From: Amphiura filiformis
Lineage: Eukaryota > Echinodermata > Ophiuroidea > Amphilepidida > Amphiuridae
Length of the DNA stretch: 64,000 nt
Direction of reading: 5' to 3'
Assembly: GCF_039555335.1 (NCBI RefSeq)
Contig: NC_092646.1
Coordinates: 24,182,893 to 24,246,892, forward strand
Position numbers and translations under genes: made by a program. This document shows, one piece after another, positions 55,500 through 64,000 of the stretch; within the stretch, counting starts at the first letter, position 1, and the number at the start of each line of letters is the position of its first letter. Under the pieces are notes generated by a model that made no database searches, had not been told where the DNA came from, and worked only from the letters and a program-made list of their open reading frames with translations.

Positions 55500-56500
55500 A
55501 AATCAATAATTATGTTGGTACAGTTCACAGATCCTTGAAGATATTACTCAAAATTAATATATAAAATGCAATATAATTCCAAAATTATATGTCCATACAA
55601 AATAAAAAGCACATGTGTAGAATCCTGGTGCTTAGCTGGTTACAACAGTATAAAATTTATGTGGTATATGAGTTTGGGAGCTCAAGAAGTGTGTGTGTGC
55701 ACTCTTGACTCTAAGCTAACTTTACATATTTTGACATGGAATAACATTTTCTCTAATTAACGGCCGGGTTCATCACATTTTCTGAAAGCCGGTAGTAATT
55801 AGAGGTCTTTTTTACAATGATAATTCTCATAAAAACATCACTAGTACCATCTTAGCAGTCAACTGCGGAGCTCACAAACAAAAAGGAATACATACAAGTG
55901 GGGTAGGAGAAAGACTAATCATCATGCATGCATGCATGCATGTGAAAACATTAAAAAATGGCACTTTTCAGCGACATTCCAAAATGCAAATGGATAAATA
56001 ATCTCAAAGTAGATTATTTCTGGTTGATACCTTTGTTATCTCTAAGATGTAATGTCTTGTGCAGAAATTGCAACATATATACAAACCTTTGTAATATTAC
56101 TCATTGCATATGATGACAATTAAATTGCAGAAAAGTGCCAATTTTTTCATGTTTTTACATAATGCGCAATGGTTAGTCTTTACTCCTCTCCTCTTGTACA
56201 TACACTTTGTGTATATGTGAAAATGTTGAACAACCTCCAATGATCATTAATCGAATATGGCGGATTTCACCTTTTCGTTTCCCATGCACACATTTACCGC
56301 TACATATTAAGGCTTAAAGTTTTAGGCTATATGAAGCCCGCAAGTTCAGACAGTCTAAATCAAAGATTTTTAGATGTCTATTCTACATTTGAAAGAAAGA
56401 AACATAAAATATTTCAGCCTTTGACTTCAGTTAATTTATAGTAAAATACTGAAAAGAGAGCATGGTACACCAACTTCATGTGGGGAAACAACTCAAGTAA
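55500..56500. other. Sequence right of the LINE, no gene recognised
   Basis: Contains a CATG tetranucleotide run (55923-55943). No splice-bounded coding segment was seen. Confidence 0.5.
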
Positions 56501-56547
56501 AGTGGGGACAACAAACAACAAATGTAGGTACATTTAGTACATGTAGG

Positions 56548-57517
56548 CAGGGTTCGGTTTTTGCCCGCAAAAAACTGTTTTTGCTGGCAAAGTGGCAAAA
56601 ACCTGGCAAAAACTGTTTTTGCCAGTTTTTGCCTGGTTTAAACTGGCAAAAACTCACATATACCGTATTGTTTGTAATAAACGCCCCGGGGGCGTTGCAT
56701 TTTTCCAAAAGGGGGGCGTTTATTGGAAGTGAATTGTCAGTGAAAAAAGCTTAAAAATCGGGTTCAATTTCCCGATGGTGCTCCTATTAAAAGGAGGGAT
56801 TCACGACTATACATTGTACATGATGGCGGCGCCCACGGAAAAAGATATTTTCGTGGGAAATACAACAAAATTACTCCTGTAAGTGCATGGAATTAGTGAA
56901 ATTCTACCATAATAAGGCAATGAAATGGATGGGAGTTGAGTCATAATATGTTTTGTCCATTCAATATAGCGATCGTGACTGACATGACTGATGCAAGTTT
57001 TAAGCTTACCTACACGATATGGCATGGAAATGTTTGCATTTTTGTCAATTTTTCACAGAAAAATTGGAGGGGGGCGTTTATTAGAGGGGGAGCGTTTATT
57101 ACAAACAATACGGTAGTCACTCAAATATTAAAAAGTGGCACAGAAAGCTCACAAACAGTAACACACAACTTTTAATGAATCACCAACATATTTTTTGTCT
57201 CATCAAGTCCTTGAAATAAAAAAGTTTTGAATTTTATACATGCCATATATTTCAGTTAAATGTACTTGAGCAATGAAAACGCATGTCGTTAATTTCTTAA
57301 TATATTGCTTAACTTATAATTAAAAAATCTGGCCTTGTTACACTCTGGAACTTATTTTTGTAACTTAATAATTTGTTTTGAGATGAAAAAACTGAACTAT
57401 AAAATCACTTTTTTAGTTTCTGCCATTTTTGCCGGCAAAAACTGTTTTTGCCAAGTGGTTAAAACCGCGGTTTAAACCGCTTTTTTTTCCACCTGCGGCA
57501 AAAACCTGCAAACCCTG
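56548..57517. mobile_element. hAT-like element with GGCAAAAACTG words, perfect 8-bp target duplication
   Basis: CATGTAGG flanks both ends (56540-56547, 57518-57525). The ends are CAGGGTT and AACCCTG. Near each end lies a dense run of GGCAAAAACTGTTTTTGCC palindromes. The element is split by a nested TA-flanked element at 56663-57113. Confidence 0.9.
56663..57113. mobile_element. TA-flanked MITE nested in the hAT-like element
   Basis: CCGTATTGTTTGTAATAAAC and GTTTATTACAAACAATACGG ends, with TA at 56661-56662 and 57114-57115. A second inner GGGGGCGTTTATT pair sits next to each end. Confidence 0.9.
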
Positions 57518-57525
57518 CATGTAGG

Positions 57526-57780
57526 TAAAGTTTGATAGCCAAAAATTACCAATTCCACAGCCCACAGAAGTTTTTTACATGCAAAAACATAGGGGAGGAA
57601 CAGGAATACATACATAAGTACACTTGGAACAAGTGATGAGAATCACTATATATGCACATAGGCAGATGAACTGAACCAAATAATAACAAGGAATTGAAGA
57701 AATAGCAAATGTTGGTACAGAAGGAGGTGAAGTTTGATCGCCAAAAATGACCAATTTTCCAGAGCACACAAGGGTATAAA
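57526..57780. repeat. Second copy of the AAAGTTTGATAGCCAAAAAT repeat, next to the SULT 3' end
   Basis: GGTAAAGTTTGATAGCCAAA at 57524 and GTGAAGTTTGATCGCCAAAA near 57727. The left side is split from its continuation (56520-56540) by a hAT-like insertion. On the minus strand this could be sulfotransferase 3' UTR. Confidence 0.6.
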
Positions 57781-57873
57781 CCAAGCAGACGAAAAACAAC
57801 TAAGTTCAAACTAAGTTCGTAGAGCAACCACAAATTTTTCTTCTGTTGCACCAAATAGTTGCAAGATAGATCA

Positions 57874-60363
57874 TCATTCGCCAAAATCAAATGTCAAGCC
57901 GGATCCTTCCATTTTGACTTTATACTGTGCATCAAGTCTGCTGCTTTGTTCATCACTGAAATAGTTCTTCCAATCTCCTATTTTCCCTGTAAAAATAAAG
58001 GAACAAAAAAAAATGATGTGAAATTGTGAATAGTTCAGAATGCTGAAATTTCAAAATCTTCAATATACGAGCGTATACATGATATGATATAGATAAAGTT
58101 ATAATCTTAACACTCTCCAGGGGTGACACTAGAGGGGGGTATCACAATTTTGCCGGCAAAAATGTTCTTGTCGTCAAAATCATGTGATTGTCAGCATATG
58201 TACGGTATTAAAAGCTATGTGATTGTCGGCAAATTGCAAGAGACATATAATATATAGAAAATGTGTAGCGAAACTGTGCTGTTGTTACGTACTAGACCTA
58301 TTGTGAATGTTATATTAGTTACTAATTACAAAATTTTTTAGATTCTTGAGCACAGTCCTGGCTAAAAAAAATTCACAAAATATTTCCGTCGGCAAAAAAA
58401 TTTTTTTTTTAAGGAGACGATCCTGTATAAACAGTGATCGGAGTGCCCATCTCTCTTTCATTGGTGATTGGGCCAGACTCCTCCGTGTAATATTGCTATA
58501 GGGGGATCGCTACGCCTTACCCAAGGGCACAACACTATGGGGTCGTTGGGGCTCGAACCTGCAACCTTCCGATTATGAGTCGGAGCCCGTTCCGCTCGGC
58601 CACCATGCTCCTTCACTATAGTCTAAAGAAATCTAACTGCAGATATTTAAAAATCAAACATTCCAACAAAAATTACCTTTTCTCATAAACATTGCTTGAG
58701 GTTCATCACTTGTAGCGCCATCAACGGTCTGTTCTGGTTGTTGTTTTGGTTTATTGGGATCTGAATCCATAAAGCCTAGGGTGTCGGGATTACAGTTTCG
58801 GTTCTTCTTCATGCTATTGAAGGAACATTGTTCTGCTATGTGTGTTGTCATGGCAACTGTGAGATTTGCACCTAAGAAGTTGGCAACTTTGTTGATAGCA
58901 TCATGTAGATCCTGTTAAGCAATCATAATAATAGAGGTTATCAATGTTACTCATGTATGACTTCTAACAGAAGGCGCTGGTTCCCGTAGACTTACTTGCA
59001 TGACTTTGGCAGGCCACTTTGAAACAGTCATGTTTGTACATGCAGGAACTACTTTTGAAAATCCTAAACAAGGTATAACAGTCGCTCATAGGATATGCAG
59101 CTTATAGAACACAGATAACCTCTATTGAAGAGAAAAATTAAATACTGGTAATCATGTACAAACATTTAAGGGCTATGGTTGTGATGGTTGAAAAATTGGA
59201 TGATGCACATTATTACAACATGTTTTTATATAAATTTAAACTTTACTTTCCAAGTTTTGCCATCAAATACATAGTAATTCATTCATAATTTGCCCATATC
59301 TAGGACTAAGTTGGTGATATGATGCTGATTGATGCATGCTAGGTATTTTGTTGTTGTTTTTTTTTTTTATTTTTTACACTTCTTGAGGGATCAATACTAC
59401 AAATGGAGCTTTTTTTTTACTAGTTGAATAACATTCACTAATTATATCATACATAATCTGCAAAACATATGTGCAAAGTATTTCTTATTTCATTATTATC
59501 TGCAAAGTGCAAATACATGTGAAATTTCCTTGAATGATTGGCTAGCAGCTTAGGGGTGTAATTTTCTTTGCAAGGGGGTTCTGCTCCCAGAGGATGATTT
59601 AAGAACTACCCAGCAAGTCTTGCGGTTAGGATAGCTGTGTGAGTGAACATGACACCACTGCCCGCCCACTGCATAGAGTGTCATAGACGTGCATGGTTAA
59701 ATTTAAATTTGGACTGATGTAATTACAATAAAAACACCTTCAAAAAGCTGGTCGATTTCACATTTTATATGTTATCTACAGAAGGTGTGAATTATCCTTT
59801 ATGCATACATCACTTTAGATCTGAAATTGACCAAGTAATAATGACACACACACAATTCTAAAACAACATCTTTTGCACAGAGTTCAATGGGATTTGAAAA
59901 GTAAAGTGGCAGTTGAAACATGATGTTCTGCTCCCAAATATGCTGGTGACAGGTGTCAATGTTTTTGACCCCTCCTCTCATCTCAAGTTAAAACTTTTAT
60001 GACCCTTACCCCTGTTGCACATCGACAAATGTAAAATAATGCAAAATTATGTGGGTTAGGGCAGACCCCTAGGAAGCCGAATTTGAGACTATTTGAAGGC
60101 ATGTTTATTGTTTAATATACTCATTTTAATTAAATTATCCATTTTCAATTGTATTTGAAACAACAGAGCAACATATTTTGGTGCTAACAATCGTATGGCA
60201 GAACATTATGATCCCCTTTCAAAGAAAATGCAGCCCCTTTTCGAAGTTGAATTTACCTGTTTACTTACATGTTGCATGTCTTCATACTTCATAAACAGCA
60301 CATTTTCCTCATGACGTCGATTCCACCAAAATAATGTGTGGTCAAACCAGGAGCCGTAGTCTA
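57874..60363 (-). CDS. Cytosolic sulfotransferase (SULT family), last three coding exons
   Basis: Minus-strand exons 60269-60363, 58677-58911 and 57874-57986 (stop TGA) join in phase (95, 235 and 113 nt). SULTs move the sulfuryl group from PAPS to hydroxyl or amine groups of small molecules in the cytosol. Visible: VDYGSWFDHTLFWWNRR; KYEDMQHDLHDAINKVANFL (substrate/dimer region of the family); the CSFNSMKKN segment; and the PAPS-binding signature MRKG..GDWKNYFS near the C-terminus, followed by KVKMEGSGLTF. Between SFNSMKKN and MRKG the linker is longer and rich in Pro/Gln (NKPKQQPEQ) compared with typical SULTs. The 5' exons with the P-loop-like YPKSGTTW motif were not recognised in 60.4-64 kb and probably lie to the right of the window. 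Subfamily cannot be assigned. Confidence 0.92.
58430..58611 (-). repeat. tRNA-Met-like SINE in a sulfotransferase intron
   Basis: The minus strand begins GGAGCATGGTGGCCGAGCGG (box A). It has an anticodon arm CCGACTCATAATCGG (CAT loop) and box B GCAGGTTCGAGCCCC. The acceptor stem is lost. A body of about 100 bp follows. Confidence 0.72.
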
Positions 60364-60399
60364 CTGCATGGTTTAAAAGAACAAAAAACTTGAGTTAAG

Positions 60400-61980
60400 G
60401 GCGTACTACACCCATATATTGGTTTGATTGGTCTAAAAAAATATTTTTTCATTTATAGCTAGGCGATATATGCACGGATCATGTGAAATAATAAAATTAT
60501 GAAAAAACTTTGTAAAAGTGTCCTGTTTCACCTTTTTGTCGTAAAGTTGACTGGTTGATAAGGACGCTTATTTTTAGCGATATTCCTGTAATACGTCTAT
60601 CAGGCGGTGATGGAAGCGATATATCGCCAATTTTGAGGTCGCCATTGGATTAACACATAATCATGAAATCTTCACAAACAATTCTAAATTTGTTATGTGG
60701 TGTCAAAGCAAAATTATTTTACTCTAAAACCGTCTGGGTAATGACAATGTACCACACTGCAAGTATGTTAATTTTCCATTTGTAATTGCTAACCGTGTAT
60801 TTTGAATGGGGCTGTCAGCCTGTATCTTCGCCAGCCTCGTACGTCACATGTTCCGCTTCCTATGCCACCTGCGTCAATACTAATATTGACAGAATTTAAA
60901 AAGAAGAACCATGAAGCACTGAACAAGTTGTACTCCCTCTGACAAAAAATGAAAGAAGAAATGGGGGGGGGGTAGTAAAGGAAAATAAAAGGGGAAAGGA
61001 GCCTAAAACTAGTGTAACATAGCATTTTTTGTTCGCTACGCGCGCACATTTTTCTCATATAAAGTCTTTTTTGGAAACTTGAAGACTTTAACATTGAGTC
61101 GTTCTAAAAATACACAATATGTATAACATTCCCATCTTTTGAAATATAGAATAAAGCTATTTATGCATGGTATGATTGAGGAAATTTTGAGTCTAAAAAC
61201 CTTGCTCCTGAGGAAGAAATCACAATTTGCACCCCTGGTCCAATTCAAGCCATTTATTTGGTGCATCATTTTTACACTATTCAAATCAATTGCTTAAAAA
61301 AAAGGGCCCAAACTCAATTTGCAAAATTCGAGATTCGTAAACATGGTAAAAGCCGTGCATAAATCGATGAAGTCGGCAGGAATAATGACTTTGGTGGCAA
61401 AATGTGACGGACCCTGCATATCGGCGGGGCGCAGTAATTTTCACATGCTTTAGGATGCGGACCCGCCTTCAAGCCCAATGCCTAAAATAATCGCAGGCCA
61501 TTATTATAGGACCTACTTCAAATCGACCCGACTGTGCGGGTTTTATTAAGCATGGGCCTACTCAATTACGTGAAATTTTAACCTTCCTTTTCTCTTCTCC
61601 TTTTCTCCCTTTTCTCTTCTCCTCCCTTTCTCTTCTCTTCTCTTCGCCTTTCCTCTTTTTTTTTTTTTGGGGTAGCGGTCAGTCGGCGTGCCCCCTAAAA
61701 TCTGCGCCTGAAATGAGTAGGATGTGTTTGTTCAGGGATGCGGGTACGTGTGGCTGTAGGCCTACCACATTAATGAACTAAACTTACTCTTTGTGGGATT
61801 ACGAATCGTAAACACAAACAACACAGGTGATAATAAAACCAGTAGCAAACATCACTTTAATCAACTAGATGCAACAAGCTTAATAGGCCCCCTACAACTT
61901 TCTTTTTAAAGCCTTGTAGGCCTATACGATCGTTTCAAATTTTTAGATTTTTTTTTTTTCTTCCCAAATGATAAAATAGG
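60400..61980. other. Upstream side of the sulfotransferase exons, none of the earlier exons seen
   Basis: Minus-strand exons coding the SULT N-terminus were sought and not found. GGGCGTACTACACCCATA (60408) is a diverged end of the GGTGGTACTACACCC family. A CT-rich run (61580-61660) and poly(T) follow. Confidence 0.5.
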
Positions 61981-61989
61981 CCTAGTTAA

Positions 61990-62702
61990 AGGCCCATTCA
62001 GTGATTTTCTTATCCGGACGATAGTAAAAATCATCAAAATTCAGATTTTTGTACCTTTGTCATTGTCATAGATGTGCTAAACATAGCCTGCAGTGGTTCA
62101 GCCGAAAGACATTTTACGTTATTAATCTGTAATTTAGATACTGACAGTATCGTGTATTTGAATGTGGCTTCAACTTCGTCAGTACTGCTGGGTTGTTTTT
62201 TTTCGTTTTTGCCAAATTTGTCATTTCAAAAATACCAAAAGACAATTTCAATGCCTTCAGATATCCGCCATTTTGGATTTTTGCCATTTTTTTGCATTTT
62301 GAAACCAAAGACCAATTTTTTCTTCATTTTTTAAAGTCCCCAATTAATCTCTATGCAATTACCTATCATGTTATGGCTTGGCTTCGATTTAGTTTTCTTC
62401 TTCTGACAATTTTAACTTTACGGCCACCATCTTGGATTTTGAGCTGAATTTTCATAAATTTTCAAGTTTTACCGGATTTTTAAGCGAAGGCGATTTTTTC
62501 TTCAAATTTGGCAGTCGCCAAGTAATCCTTGTACAATTATCGTCCATATAGTACATGCAAATTGGTTGGCTTCGACTTTATCTTTTTTTGAACTTTTTTG
62601 AACAAGTGATCGCGGTCTATGTAGGCCTACATCAACCCCTGTGATCCTACAAACAATTTTAATTTTTTTACACTAACTGCGCTGGGATCACTGAATGGGT
62701 CT
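61990..62702. mobile_element. TTAA-flanked element with AGGCCCATTCAGTGAT ends, 713 bp
   Basis: AGGCCCATTCAGTGAT and ATCACTGAATGGGTCT, with TTAA at 61986-61989 and 62703-62706. The interior repeats CCGCCATTTTGGATTTT / CCACCATCTTGGATTTT and TTTTTCTTCA words in about 150-bp tandem units. Frames inside are not genes. Confidence 0.85.
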
Positions 62703-63291
62703 TTAATATACAATCATTATGAAAGTTCCCAATACATTTGGAAGCGAAAAACATTGGAAATTTGCAAAAAAAAACCAGCATCATAAACTTCACCTCTATC
62801 ACTCGAAATATCACGCCATCAGGCATGGTATGCCGATGAGTGTATATCCCATACACAATCCCATTCATTCATTCATTCATTCATATTTATTCGCAAAATC
62901 GACAAGAACAATAAATATAATCAATCACAAATTATCACAAATTTAGCATAGGCCTATATGAAATACATGGATACAAGCAAAGACACCAAAAAACCGAAAT
63001 GCTAGGATAACCCATAAAGTCTAGCTGCAAATGGGGGGACAATCCATTGGAATTAAATCACTATACCACAAACAATTTATTCGCTACCTGAAGTTGCTAA
63101 TAGAGAATGACAGATTAGAATATTTGCTTATATTTGTTTTCAATTTTCAAATATTTTTGTTTTCAATACGTTTCATAATAGTACATTTTATTTTTGCTAT
63201 CTGTCAAAAGTAGTTGATACCAATTACGATACCACTGGTATCGTAATTGTAGCAAGTACCGCCCAACACCGCAATGCAAATTGCAGTTAAA

Positions 63292-63372
63292 ATGGCGACG
63301 TTTATTTATGGAAATATCATACACTGGCAGCGGTTGTTTCAAGTGAAAATGGAGTGGATTGAGGTGTCCGAT
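63292..63372 (+). CDS. Candidate first coding exon of an unidentified gene
   Basis: AAAATGGCG is a strong start context. The 27 codons are open, end EWIEVSD, and are followed exactly by GTAAGTAC, a strong donor in phase 0. The family was not recognised, and the rest would lie to the right of the window. It could equally be a chance ORF in intergenic DNA. Confidence 0.3.
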
Positions 63373-64000
63373 GTAAGTACAAATGGTGGCATATTAATTA
63401 TACTCCAACATACACTGGTTATGTTCCCATTTTAGTTGATTTTGTGCAATAAGTTGCAGAAATTAACTAATTGTCCCAAACACATACTTGCCGTATACAT
63501 CGCTTTCACGTTATATTCAATGTTCGTGTTTTACTTAGTCTGACGGCCCTAAAAATCATTTAATACTTAAAACCAAGACATTGACTGTTCTTTAATTTCA
63601 ACCTTATCAAACCTGAAACAAATATGCTGCCTTGCGAACACAAATTTTGCATATCATTGTCAACTGGAAGGGGGAAAATAAGTTTAATTTCATTGATAAC
63701 ATGAAATTGATGCATATTAATGTTTTCAAAGCTGTGCATAATTAATTAATTTCCCCAAAAAAATAAATTTTATAGTTTTAGCGTCTGTCATAAATGCTTA
63801 ACATGTGTGTGTAATTTGATTTACAATAGCAATTCTGAAATTCTCAAGAAACTCGATTTCATGAATGCATGCCTATGTACCTCTTCCGGGCTTCTACCTT
63901 TAAAAGCATGTAAGCTACATTGATACCGATGTCACCAATAGAACGAGAAGATTTGCCCCTTTATTTTGCATACCACTTTGACCAATTTTTTTTTCTGATT

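Overview
The window is nuclear DNA of an animal. It has short exons with GT/AG junctions separated by long introns, and it is saturated with DNA-transposon debris, one CR1-like LINE and tRNA-derived repeats. Proteins match bilaterian families closely. The repeat style (abundant TAGGCCTA words, many foldback elements, G-rich hAT-like elements beginning CAGTGGCG) would fit a marine invertebrate such as an echinoderm or hemichordate, but the sequence alone does not fix the species.

Genes, left to right. (1) About 7.7-21.3 kb, plus strand: the C-terminal part of CHERP, a U2 snRNP-associated SR-related splicing factor, as six consecutive exons ending in a G-patch domain; its N-terminal CID/SURP exons are not seen. 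(2) 26.5-37.7 kb, minus strand: a complete DIMT1 gene (18S rRNA adenine dimethyltransferase), eleven exons with consistent phases, 306 residues. (3) 39.45 kb, plus strand: one exon that looks like the start of SAP18; later exons were not found. (4) 57.9-60.4 kb, minus strand: the last three coding exons of a cytosolic sulfotransferase. Two further start-like exons (23.9 kb and 63.3 kb, plus strand) are candidates only. A 168-codon zinc-knuckle/coiled-coil ORF lies in a CHERP intron and is probably mobile-element derived.

Mobile DNA. A nearly full-length CR1-like LINE (49.6-55.4 kb, minus strand) has ORF1 with an SGNH/GDSL esterase domain and ORF2 with a PHD-like finger, AP endonuclease and reverse transcriptase. 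It has four apparent frameshifts and a 976-bp terminal-inverted-repeat element inserted in the RT with a 9-bp target duplication. Many non-autonomous elements could be delimited to the base by target duplications: hAT-like (8 bp), TA-duplicating and TTAA-duplicating (piggyBac/Kolobok-like). The most unusual are elements whose interiors are built from repeated family-specific words (44.3-48.0 kb and 56.5-57.5 kb), a TTAA insertion of two tandem tRNA-Ala-like units (36.5-37.1 kb), and a ~48-bp minisatellite of about 25 units inside DIMT1 intron 2 (33.3-34.6 kb).

CHERP, DIMT1 and SAP18 all act in RNA processing or ribosome production, but they are ordinary single-transcript genes here and nothing shows joint regulation. 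The rest of the window is intronic or intergenic repeat remains; stretches where nothing was recognised are stated.
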